64,000 bases of DNA from Aquarana catesbeiana (lineage: Eukaryota; Chordata; Amphibia; Anura; Ranidae), in the NCBI RefSeq assembly GCF_042186555.1, contig NC_133328.1, positions 333,506,039-333,570,038 of the forward strand, read 5' to 3'. The notes beneath the pieces were generated by a model. It worked only from the letters and a program-made list of their open reading frames with translations. It ran no database searches and had not been told where the DNA came from. Position 1 is the stretch's first letter. Each line of letters opens with the position of its first letter. Made by a program: the position numbers and the translations under genes. Shown here one piece after another: positions 12,004 to 21,320 of the stretch.

Positions 12004-12640
12004 ACTATGGGGGTGATTTACTAAGAAGAAAGCACTGCACCAGTTCATACATTAATTGGTGCTCCGGAAAAGTCATTAATTGAACGTGCGAACCGGAACA
12101 CATTGAAACGCAAATAGCGATAATAAATACCCGCATATGTAAAGTGCAACTGTCACTAGGGTAATTGCGGTTTTCTCATTGATAATAGCGCATGCCCAAT
12201 ACAATTGGTTAATTTTATCTATTTGGATGTGTCTTGTTAGGCAATTAGTAGGTGTTCTCGAGTAATTAACCCTTTTGATGCTAATCTCATTTCTATCACG
12301 TCTAATATATCTTTGAAATTTGTTTTTGTTTTTTTACCCAAATCTTTCAATACATTACAAAGAACAGAGAAGAGTTTCTAAACCCAATAAATTGATATTT
12401 TCAGATCTTGAACCTTAAAGGTGACCATACACTGCAATCAGTTAGATCTTAAATAAATTAGATTTAGTGCAAGAGTCTGTTTGACTTATAATTTTAATTA
12501 ATTGTTCAAGTGCGTCTTCCTATTTTGCCTAAATATCGAGTTGTACAGAGATTGACCAATCAGATTGCATAGTGCATGTCCATCTTAAGTGCCATATTTG
12601 GAATGTAGATGTGCCATGACCCACTTGTGTTTTCCAAACA
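12003..12640. other. Repeat-like AT-rich stretch, no gene
   Basis: Starts GGGGGTGATTTACTAA, which resembles the end of the element family at 45664 and the start of the block at 17533. A second repeat-like segment begins near 12421 (GACCATACACTGCAATC). No coding potential was seen and the borders are unclear. Confidence 0.35.
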
Positions 12641-12715
12641 ATATTTCTTGGGCATTATACAAGGCACATGAAAAACCACCTTTTTTCAAGATATGCTATA
12701 GTGATTAGGAGTCTT

Positions 12716-12851
12716 CAAACTACGGCTCTCCAACTGTTGTGGAACTACACATCCCATGAGGCATTGTAAAACTCTGACATTCACAGACATGACTAGGCAT
12801 GATGGGAATTGTAGTTCCTGAACAACCGGAGGGCTGAATTTGAAGACCCCT
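12716..12851. mobile_element. Diverged hAT-type MITE
   Basis: Same plan as 11133-11289: AGGAGTCTTCAAACTACGG at the left, an inner ACTACACATCCCATGAGG against GATGGGAATTGTAGTTCC, and GAATTTGAAGACCCCTG at the right. Ends are mutated and the target duplication is no longer readable. Confidence 0.65.
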
Positions 12852-12937
12852 GTGCTAGACCATTATTATGCCTCCAGAATTGGGAGTATGGAATCTACCC
12901 AACTTCTCCCTGCTGGTGGACACAAGAACCTACATCT

Positions 12938-12956
12938 ACAGATATATATCTATCTA

Positions 12957-13000
<44 letters not shown>
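12938..13000. repeat. TCTA/TA/CA microsatellite
   Basis: TATC units pass into about 17 TA units (12958-12990), then ACAC repeats. Confidence 0.95.
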
Positions 13001-13002
<2 letters not shown>

Positions 13003-13654
13003 GAAGCAGGAAGCAATAAACATTGGCCAGGAAGTGAATCTGTACACAGGAAGAAGGTGTGTGTTTTGAGGCCAAATCATTTAGACATACACACATGACC
13101 CAGACAAACACAAATCCATGTAAGAATAAATTAAAAATTATCTTAATTTGCAAATAAGGATCATCTCTTCCTCAGAGAACAGTGAGTGGGACATGGTGGT
13201 GGGAAGAAATTAGCAGCAGTACAAGCAACTTCCTGGAGGGGCGTGATGTCATTCCCGTGGGCTGGCCACTGCTTCCGGGAACCAGATATGTGCCACGAGT
13301 ACATACCTTCATGCACACAGCAGTTGTGCATCTCACATACACAGCGGTCATGCATCTATACATTTTTATGGAAATTAATAGTAAAGCAGATGCAGATTTC
13401 CAGGACTGGACTAACAAATGTTTCTAGTGAAAGGCAACTGGTGTTTTCTATTAAACAAGGTCTAAATGGCCATTGACGTGCATCACAGCTGAACTTAGGA
13501 ATGTGTCTTTGCAAAGTTAAACTAAATGAAATAATTTCTTATTGTTGCTTGGAGATAGAGTGCAGAGGGATTAGAAGACTTGTCAGTTTTTGGGGATGTC
13601 TGCACCCCTGATAGGGTAAAGACACCTCCCAAATTTTGCCAGTTTCTCCTTCAA

Positions 13655-14171
13655 TTTTATTCACTTCCTGTCACATAGCCAAACAGGAAGTGAGGGTAAA
13701 ACCCTATCATTGACTTTCCTTGGGGACACACAGGTCAATCTAAATACCCCATTAGGTAAATTGCACTCTAGCATTTTGCTGTGTAAACCCCAAATTATTA
13801 GGTATCTTGGACTTTGGGGTTTATTTACTAAAGGCAAATCCACTTTGCACTACAAGTGCACTTGGTAGCACAGTTGCTGGAGATCCAAGGGGGACATGCA
13901 AGGAAAATAAAATAAACAGCATCTTTGCTTCTACATGCTTGAATGATAAAATCACCAGTGCTTCCCCTCATATTTACAGTGAGTACACTTGTATTACAGA
14001 GTGGATTTGCCTTTAATAAACCACAAAATACCTAATAATTTGGGGTGTACACAACAAAGTGCAAGAGTGCAACTTGCCTAATGAGGGCACTAGTTAGATT
14101 GACCTGTGTGTCCCCAAGGAAAGACATTGGTGGATTTTTACCCTCATTTCCTGTTTGGCTGTGTGACAGGA
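13655..14171. mobile_element. Foldback element holding a second inverted-repeat element
   Basis: Outer arms 13660-13804 and 14028-14165 are inverted copies (AGCCAAACAGGAAGTGAGGG against CCTCATTTCCTGTTTGGCT; CACACAGGTCAATCTA against TAGATTGACCTGTGTG). Between them lies a second inverted-repeat unit with GGTTTATTTACTAAAGGCAA at 13817 and its inverted form TTTGCCTTTAATAAACC near 14005-14021. No protein is coded. The nested order implies two successive insertions. Confidence 0.7.
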
Positions 14172-14300
14172 AGTGAAGCCAATTGTCAGAAAAGAGTCAC
14201 AAAGTCCAACCTAAAAAAGACAAGCAGGGGTTCTAACACTCAAATGCCCACAATTAGAATAGGATTGTCTTTAGCTAGATTTTAGCTCAGTGCTCTAAAT

Positions 14301-14480
14301 CAGTGGTTCTCAACCCTGTCCTCAAGTATCCCCAACAGGCCATGTTTGCATGTTTTCCTTCATCTTGCACAGATGCTTTAAATCAGAGTTAATGGCTTGG
14401 TATTTTGGACAGCTATTTTAGCTAAGATAAATTCCCAAAACATGTCATGGGTACTTGAGGACTGAGGCTGAGAACCACTG
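14301..14480. mobile_element. 180-bp hAT-type MITE
   Basis: Ends CAGTGGTTCTCAA (14301) and TTGAG...TGAGAACCACTG (to 14480) are inverted repeats. Flanks CTCTAAAT and CACTAAAA agree at 6 of 8 positions, consistent with a decayed 8-bp TSD. The sequence has a compact palindromic plan and codes nothing. Confidence 0.75.
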
Positions 14481-15207
14481 CACTAAAATGAAAAATTGAA
14501 TACTTACCTGTCTGTAATTTTCCTTTCCTGGCGCCTATCCGTGGCAACATATGCACAATCCATGCATATGCTACCATAGGCACCAGAGAAGTAGCTTTTA
14601 GACAAATCACACTTTTTTTTGTTTTGCCATGCTAATCAGCCTAGTTAGGCATAGTTGCCAACATTGTAAAAAAAAAATGTGGGACACTTTTGTGGCTGTA
14701 GGCGGAGCTGTCCAATAATTAGGGGGCGGGGCATTCGTCAGCAGGCGTGGCCTGGCAAAAACAGACAAGTGCGAAGCGCGCCGCGCCGAAAAATGGGCGT
14801 GGTTTACGCGAAATTGTGGGCGTGGCTTAAATGGGCGTGGCTCTAGAGGGTGTGGTTAGAGTCTGAAATGAATGAGGGATGGAGAGGGGGAGAGAGGGGG
14901 AGAGAGAGGGAAATGACGGGACAGCAGCCCCAGATCCTACACAATAGAAATATGTGTATTCTAGAAAGTTTAACAATCAGCAGATAAAGATACTCCAAAC
15001 ACCTGGTGTTAATGCTTCAATCATCCCGGCACCATGGTTGTTATGGTGTCAGGATGATTGAAGCGCATTATTTCTATTATTACATTGTAATATAAAATGA
15101 AATCATTCAACTCACCATAATGCAGAATCAGTGGGATCCCTGAGCGTGTCACCAGCCACGTCGCCTGCCACCAGCCGTCCATCCTTGCTTCAGATGTCCG
15201 AGCAGAG

Positions 15208-16947
15208 TCCGTCCTTGCATCAGGTGCCCCCAGCGGAGCCCCCCTCACACCAGGAGTCCCCGGCGGAGCCCCCCCTCACATCAGGAGTCCTCGGCGGAGC
15301 TCCCCCTCACATCAGGAGTCCCCGGCGGAGCCCCCCCTCACATCAGGAGTCCCTGGCGGAGCCCCCCTCACACCAGGAGTCCCCGGCAGAGCCCCCCCTC
15401 ACATCAGGAGTCCCCGGCGGAGCCCCCCCTCACATCAGGTGTCCCCGGCGGAGCCCCCCTCACATCAGGTGTCCCCGGTGGAGCTCCCCCTCACATCAGG
15501 AGTCCCCAAGGGAGCCCCCCTCACACCAGGAGTCCCCGGCGGAGCCCCCCCTCACATCAGGTGTCCCCAGTGCCCCCCCCTCACATCAGGTGTCCCCAGT
15601 GCCCCCCCCTCACATCAGGTGTCCCCAGTGCCCCCCCTCACATCAGGTGTCCCCAGTGCCCCCCCTCACATCAGGAGTCCCCAAGGGAGCCCCCCTCACA
15701 CCAGGAGTCCCCGGCGGAGCTCCCCCTCACATCAGGTGTCCCCGGCGGAGCCCCCCTCACATCAGGAGTCCCCAAGGGAGCCCCCCTCACATCAGGTGTC
15801 CCCAGTGCCCCCCCTCACATCAGGTGTCCCCAGTGCCCCCCCTCACATCAGGTGTCCCCAGTGCCCCCCCTCACATCAGGTGTCCCCAGTGCCCCCCCTC
15901 ACATCAGGTGTCCCCAGTGCCCCCCCTCACATCAGGTGTCCCCAGTGCCCCCCCACTCACATCAGGTGTCCCCAGTGCCCCCCCCACTCACATCAGGTGT
16001 CCCCAGTGCCCCCCCACTCACATCAGGTGTCCCCAGTGCCCCCCCCACTCACATCAGGTGTCCCCAGTGCCCCCCCACTCACATCAGGTGTCCCCAGTGC
16101 CCCCCCCACTCACATCAGGTGTCCCCAGTGCCCCCCCCACTCACATCAGGTGTCCCCAGTGCCCCCCCACTCACATCAGGTGACCCCAGTGCCCCCCCAC
16201 TCACATCAGGTGTCCCCAGTGCCCCCCCCACTCACATCAGGTGTCCCCAGTGCCCCCCCACTCACATCAGGTGTCCCCAGTGCCCCCCCCACTCACATCA
16301 GGTGTCCCCAGCGGAGCCCCCCTCACATCAGGTGTCCCCGGCGGAGCCCCCCCTCACATCAGGAGTCCCCAAGGGAGCCCCCCTCACACCAGGAGTCCCC
16401 GGCGGAGCCCCCCTCACACCAGGAGTCCCCGGCGGAGCTCCCCCTCACATCAGGAGTCCCCAAGGGAGCCCCCCTCACATCAGGGGTCCCCGGCGGAGCC
16501 CCCCCTCACATCAGGTGTCCCCGGCGGAGCTCCCCCTCACATCAGGTGTCCCCGGCGGAGCCCCCTCACATCAGGAGTCCCCAAGGGAGCCCCCCTCACA
16601 TCAGGTGTCCCCAGTGCCCCCCCCACTCACATCAGGTGTCCCCAGTGCCCCCCCCACTCACATCAGGTGTCCCCAGTGCCCCCCCCACTCACATCAGGTG
16701 TCCCCAGTGCCCCCCCCACTCACATCAGGTGTCCCCAGTGCCCCCCCCACTCACATCAGGTGTCCCCAGTGCCCCCCCCCACTCACATCAGGTGTCCCCA
16801 GTGCCCCCCCCACTCACATCAGGTGTCCCCAGTGCCCCCCCACTCACATCAGGTGTCCCCAGTGCCCCCCCCACTCACATCAGGTGTCCCCAGTGCCCCC
16901 CCACTCACATCAGGTGTCCCCAGTGCCCCCCCCCACTCACATCGTGT
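15208..16947. repeat. CACATCAGG minisatellite, about 1.7 kb, several unit types
   Basis: Units of roughly 27-32 bp share the core CTCACATCAGG[T/A]GTCCCC and differ in the linker: GGCGGAGCC, AAGGGAGCC, or AGTGCC followed by a variable C run and sometimes an extra ACT. Unit types are grouped in blocks, and a block of mixed GGCGGAG/AAGGGAG units recurs (about 15230-15560 and 16310-16600), each followed by a run of AGTGCC units. All three plus-strand frames stay open for hundreds of codons (Pro/Ser/His-rich) because no unit contains a stop codon. This is a repeat and not evidence of a protein. Confidence 0.95.
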
Positions 16948-17022
16948 CCCACAGCGGTGCGCGCGCTCACCCCCCACCTAGAACCCCCGCCCCTTTCCAT
17001 ATCAGACTGGCAGCGGGGCGGG

Positions 17023-17102
17023 GGGTAGGCGGGCCGAGGCGGAGCGGGGCGAGGCGGAGCGGGGCGGGCCGAGGCGGGCCGAGGCGGAGCGGGGCAGGGG
17101 GT
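17023..17102. repeat. GGCGGAGCGGGGC tandem block
   Basis: Irregular head-to-tail repeats of GGCGGGCCGAGGCGGAGCGG-type units, entirely G+C apart from scattered A. CpG-dense. Confidence 0.85.
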
Positions 17103-17165
17103 GGGCGGCGACGCAGAAGCTTCGTCTAGCCTCCCCCCAGCCGTCTTACTGAACTTCAACAAAAT

Positions 17166-17200
17166 GGCGGCCGGCGGAGACAATGTCTCCGCCGGCCGCC
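17166..17200. repeat. Perfect 16-bp GC-rich hairpin
   Basis: GGCGGCCGGCGGAGAC (17166-17181) and its exact inverted copy (17185-17200) flank a 3-base AAT spacer. A (GCG)n trinucleotide run follows at 17209-17233. Confidence 0.9.
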
Positions 17201-17529
17201 GACCTCTAGCGGCGGCGGCGGCGGCGGCGGCGGTTTCAAAAACCGGAACCGAATTTTTCGGGACATTTCCCGGGACACCACAAATCCGGGAATGAAGTCC
17301 AAGTCCTGGGAATGTCCCGGGAAATTCGGAACAGTTGGCAGCTATGGTTAGGCTGCAGCTGGGAAATCTGTTGCATGAAAATTGTTTGGGGGGTATAACA
17401 TGCATTACTTGGATTGAGCATGCATCTGCAAAACAAATTATTAACAAAACACATAAAACATAAAAATTTGCTAAATTACCCAGCACTCAATCATCATTTT
17501 TTGTTTTAACAAAAAATTGGGTGTTATAT

Positions 17530-17820
17530 AGGGGTGATTTACAAAAGCCGTGCGCCATCAGTAGAGGTGCACGGGGAGGCGCAATGCACATTTCCATATT
17601 TACGAAATGGTGTGCCAGTAACAGAGCGCAAATCCCCCATTTACTATAGCGATTTTGGTGCACGGGAGAATGCAATCTGTGTGCCACTATGGACTGGTAC
17701 CAGGTATCACTGGCACATGTGTTGCTGGCAATCAGAATGAAAAACTCTTACAGCTGATTGGTGTGTGAGAAGAAAAAGCTACCTACTGGATTTAATTGTC
17801 CACCCCTAAGAAACTTTTAT
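17530..17820. mobile_element. Fragment of a GGGGTGATTTAC-end repeat
   Basis: Starts AGGGGTGATTTACAAAAGC and has the G/C-containing GTGCGCCATC and GGTGCACGGG motifs seen in similar short DNA-transposon repeats. Only the left border is recognisable. Confidence 0.35.
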
Positions 17821-17924
17821 CTATTAAATGGATAGACCACATAGTTACATACATAGTAGGTGAAGTTGAAAAAAGACAAAAAAGTCCATCAAGTCCAACC
17901 TATGGGTGTGATTATATGTCAGTG

Positions 17925-18265
17925 TTACCTTGTATATCCCTGTATGTTGTGGTCATTCAGGTGCTTATCTAATAGGTTTTTGAAACTAGCGATTCCCCCC
18001 GCTGAGACCACCGCCACCGCCTGTGGAAGGGAATTCCACATCCTTGCTGCTCTTACAGTAAAGAACCCTCTACGTAGTTTAAGTTTAAACTTCTTGTCTT
18101 CTAATTTTAATGAGTGGCCACGTGCCTTATTAAACTCCCTTCTGCAAAAAAGTTTTATCCCTATTGTGGGGTCACCAGTACGGTATTTGTAAATTGAAAT
18201 CTTATCCCCTCTCAAGCGTCTCTTCTCCAGAGAGAATAGGTTCATTGCTCGCAACCTTTCTTCAT
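17925..18265 (-). pseudogene. CR1 ORF2 C-terminal region
   Basis: An open segment whose translation contains LRAMNLFSLEKRRLRGD, RGHSLKL, RRGFFTVRAARMWNSLP and SFKNLLDKHL, the conserved tail downstream of the RT in CR1/L2/Rex1-type LINEs. It directly continues the RT segment at 19609-20185 once the hAT insertion 18266-19608 is taken out. It lies at the 3' end of the element and is followed by the 3' UTR (17838-17924). Confidence 0.85.
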
Positions 18266-19608
18266 TAGGCATGTGCAATTAGTTTAGTTCCAAATTCGTT
18301 TTTTAACGAATTTCGACAAATTCGTTAATTCGGAAATATCCGAATTAACGAAAACCCGTTTAACGAATTTTTCAGAATATTCGTAAATTCGAAAAATTTG
18401 TACATTTGCAAATTCGTACATTCGTAATTTAGGAATGTACATTCCTAAATTCGTACATTCGTACATTAGTAAATTAGTGAATTTGTAAATTTGTAAATTC
18501 GGAAATCTGAAATAATAATTAACTAACAATAACTTAACTATTACTAGTAACTATTAAATTATAGGTATTGTAATTTCCTTTCAAATTCGGCTGTTAGTGA
18601 ACGTAACACATACAAGTTTATCCGAAGTTATGAATGATCTGAAATAACGAATGCCGTATCCAAACGAATGGAACGTAATGAATTAATAATAATAAATAAC
18701 AATAATAATAATAAAAATGTTTTATTATTATAATTTATTATTAATTTGTTCCGTTCCATTTGTTTAGATGCAGCATTCGTTTTGGATAATTCGTAACTTC
18801 GGATAAATTCGTATTTGTTATGTTCACTGACAGTCAAATTTGAAAGGAAATTACAATACCTATAATTTAGTAGTAATGCCGCGTACACACGAGCGGACTT
18901 TACGGCAGACTTTGCTCGGCGGACTTTTCAACGTACTTTACGACGGACTTTCTGAATGAACGGACTTGCCTACACACAATCCACCAAAGTCTGTCGAATT
19001 TGTACGTGATGACGTACGACCGGACTAAAACAAGGAAGTTCATAGCCAGTAGCCAATAGCTGCCCTAGCGTGGCTTTTTGTCCGTCGAACTAGCATACAG
19101 ACGAGCGGACTTTTCGACCGGACTCGATTTCGACGGATTGATTTAAAACATGTTTCAAATCTAAGTCCGTCCAACTTTTGAGAAAACAAAGTCCGCTGGA
19201 GCCCACCCACGATCAAATTGTCTGACGAAATCCAGTCCGCCGGACAAAAAAAGTCTGCCGTAAAGTCCGCTCGTGTGTACGCGGCATTAGTTACTATTTC
19301 AGATTTTCGAATTTTCGGGTTTTTGGATTTTCAAATTTCAAATTTACAAATTTACGATTATATTATAATTTACAAATGTACGATTTTACGAATTTACGAA
19401 TGTACGGATGTACGAATGTAAGAATGTACGAATTCACGAATGTACGAATGAACAAATGTACGACTTTACGAATGTACGAATGAACGAATTTTCAAATGTA
19501 CGAATTTACGAATTGCGATCATAATGAATGACCTGAAAAACGAAAAAAAAAATAAGATAATGAAACGAAAACGAAAATGAATGAATTTTTTGGCTGTGCA
19601 CATGTCTA
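18266..19608. mobile_element. 1.34 kb hAT-type foldback with 8-bp TSD
   Basis: TTCTTCAT flanks both ends exactly (18258-18265 and 19609-19616). The ends TAGGCATGTGCA and TGCACATGTCTA are inverted repeats. The body is built of repeated AATTCGTA/TTACGAAT motifs arranged as long inverted arms: TTTCCTTTCAAATT at 18577 against AATTTGAAAGGAAAT at 18837, with ACCTATAATTTAGTAG opposite. No transposase is encoded. A Harbinger MITE sits inside at 18875-19288. Removing the whole insert rejoins CR1 coding sequence. Confidence 0.85.
18875..19288. mobile_element. 414-bp Harbinger MITE inside the hAT foldback
   Basis: Ends AATGCCGCGTACACACGAGC and its inverted form GCTCGTGTGTACGCGGCATT, flanked by AGT on both sides (18872-18874, 19289-19291), the 3-bp TSD size of PIF/Harbinger elements. 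The interior includes CGTACGACCGGACTAAAACA and AAGGAAGTTCATAGCCAGTA, close to sequence just inside the left end of the large Harbinger at 42343, so it looks like a deletion derivative of that family. Confidence 0.85.
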
Positions 19609-20185
19609 TTCTTCATAACTAATATCCTCCAGACCCTTTATTAGATTTATTGCCCTTCTTTGTACTCGCTCCATTTCCAGTACATCCTCCCTAAAGACTG
19701 GTGCCCAGAACTGGACAACATACTCTAGGTGCGGCAGACCAGAGTCTTGTAGAGTGGGAGAATTATTGCTTTATCCCTGGTATTAATCCCTTTTTTATGC
19801 ATGCCAATATTCTGTTTGCTTTGTTAGCAGCAGCTTGGCATTGCATGTCATTGCTGAGCCTATCATCTATTAGGACCCCCAGGTCCTTTTCCATCCTAGA
19901 TTCCCCCAGAGGTTCTCTCCCTAGTGTAAAGATTGCATTCATATTTTTGCAACTCAAATGCATTATTTTACATTTTTCTACATTAAACCACATTTGCCAT
20001 GTAGTTGCCCATCCAATCAATTTGTTCAGATGTTCTTGCAAGGTTTCCACATCCTGCAGAGAAGTTATTGCCCTGCTTAGCTTAGTATTGTCCGCAAATA
20101 CAGCGATTGAACGGTTTACCCCATCCTCCAGGTTGTTTATGAACAAATTAAATAGGATTGGTCCCAGCACAGAACTCTGTTGGAC
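19609..20185 (-). pseudogene. CR1 reverse transcriptase, palm segment
   Basis: Includes the 135-codon segment 19763-20170 with MLGPILFNLFINNLEDG, then VFADNTKLSRAI where CR1 normally has a YADD/FADD box, so the second catalytic aspartate of the pair is Asn here. It continues with LQEHLNKLIGWATTWQMWFN and KCKIMHL, which are standard downstream RT blocks. The following C-terminal stretch is out of frame. The right end is cut by the gypsy LTR at 20186 and the left end by the hAT element at 19608. Catalytic competence is excluded by the motif change and the interruptions. Confidence 0.85.
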
Positions 20186-20330
20186 TGTCAGGGCTGGGCT
20201 CAGCCCTTCCTTCTCTGAGCTGGCAGCTCAGCTGTCGGCTAATTACCAGCTCCTATCTCTCTCCACAGTTACCCAGCTGTTGTTGATTCTGCTCGTCAGT
20301 CCTGACTACTTAGAGCCGTCTAGCTCACAA

Positions 20331-20960
20331 GCTCCCGCTTGTCTCTGTTTATGGCAAATTATGATTTCCAGCCTTCTATGTTGCCTGACTCGTTTGTTCC
20401 GCAGAGTATTCCTGTGCTAGAGGAGCATCTCCGTGGTCTTCGTTCCACTTGGGCACAAGTCCAGGAGGCTTTGCGTCATGCTAATAATAGGCACAGACTT
20501 CATGCTGACCGCAGACGTCTGCCTGCGCCTTCCTACCAGGTTGGGGACAGGGTCTGGCTGTCATCTCGCAACCCCTGACTTCGTGTTCCCTCACTGAAGT
20601 TTGCATCTCGGTTTATTGGGCCTTTCCGTATCCTTTGCAGGATTAACCCAGTGGCCTACGCGTTGGACCTTCCTTCTAATATGCATATTTCAAATGTATT
20701 TCATGTCTCCTTATTAAAACCTTTGGTCTGCAACCGCTTTACCACCTCGGTGCCATGTCCTCACCCTGTACAGGTTGAGAACCATGAGGAGTATGAAGTG
20801 CAGTCCATTGTTAACTCCCGTAGGTTCCGTGGGTGCATACAGTACCTGGTACATTGGAAAGGGTACGGTCCGGAGGAACACTCTTGAGTCTCATCCTCGG
20901 ACGTACATGCCCCTGTCCTCCTCCATGATTTCCATAGACATTTTCCCCTCAAGCCTGGTG
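20331..20960 (+). pseudogene. Gypsy pol end: integrase C-terminus and chromodomain
   Basis: Begins inside the integrase tail (LFMANYDFQPSMLPD, then YQVGDRVWLSSRN, the GPY-type region with FIGPFRI). A stop at 20576-20578 is followed in the same frame by the linker (ISNVFHVSLLKPL) and a chromodomain core (EVQSIVNSRRFRG, YLVHWKGYGPEEHS) with another stop at 20885. Chromodomains steer integration of chromovirus-type gypsy elements toward marked chromatin. The codons before it belong to a truncated LTR, so the upstream part of pol was lost. Confidence 0.85.
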
Positions 20961-21116
20961 GTCCCCTGAGGGGGAGGGGTCATTGAGGAGGGGGGTACTA
21001 TCAGGGCTGGGCTCAGCCCTTCCTTCTCTGAGCTGGCCGCTCAGCTGTTGGCTAATTGCCATCTCCCATCTCTCTCCACAGTTACCCAGCTGTTGACGAT
21101 CCTGCTCGTCAGTCCA

Positions 21117-21320
21117 AGTATGCTCATCTCAAATGTGTTTCATGTCTCCTTTTTGAAACCTTTGGTCTGCAATCGCTTTACCACCTCGGTGCCACGTCCT
21201 CACCCTATACAGGTTGAGAACCATGAGGAGTATGAAGTACAATCCATTGTTGACAACCGGGTTCCATGGGCTCATACAGTACCTGGTGCATTGGAAGGGG
21301 TACGTTCCGGAGGAACTAGA
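21117..21320 (+). pseudogene. Second, shorter gypsy pol end
   Basis: Repeats ISNVFHVSFLKPLVCNRFTT and EYEVQSIVDNR of the previous pol end but begins at the linker, directly fused to a truncated LTR at 21116. The chromodomain frame is lost after VDNR, and the copy is then cut at 21316 by the foldback insertion. The rest resumes at 23797. Confidence 0.8.

Larger units (their letters stand above)
14650..17346. mobile_element. 2.7 kb DNA element with 6-bp TSD carrying a large minisatellite
   Basis: The ends CATAGTTGCCAAC and GTTGGCAGCTATG are inverted repeats with one mismatch, flanked by GTTAGG on both sides (14644-14649 and 17347-17352). Further in, GGGACACTTTTGTGG at the left and GGGACATTTCCCGGGACA at the right also hint at related sub-terminal sequence. 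The interior holds repeated GGGCGTGG motifs (14795-14865), the 1.7 kb minisatellite, a CpG-rich block and a 16-bp perfect hairpin. No transposase is encoded, so it is non-autonomous. Superfamily is undecided: 6 bp is short for hAT and fits other groups such as Dada-like elements. Confidence 0.7.

Noticed and set aside
15208..16947. Possible CRISPR-like array
   Set aside because: Units have no unique spacers, variable periods of 27-32 bp and graded variants; the surroundings are eukaryotic transposons.
15131..17129. Three overlapping forward reading frames of 350-529 codons, proline/serine-rich
   Set aside because: They arise from the stop-free minisatellite; all three frames are open at once, there is no domain, no conserved frame between units and no splice or promoter support.
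16905..17486. Minus-strand 193-codon frame with poly-Ala
   Set aside because: Poly-Ala comes from the (GCG)n run and the rest from GC-rich tandem repeats and the element end; no domain is recognisable.
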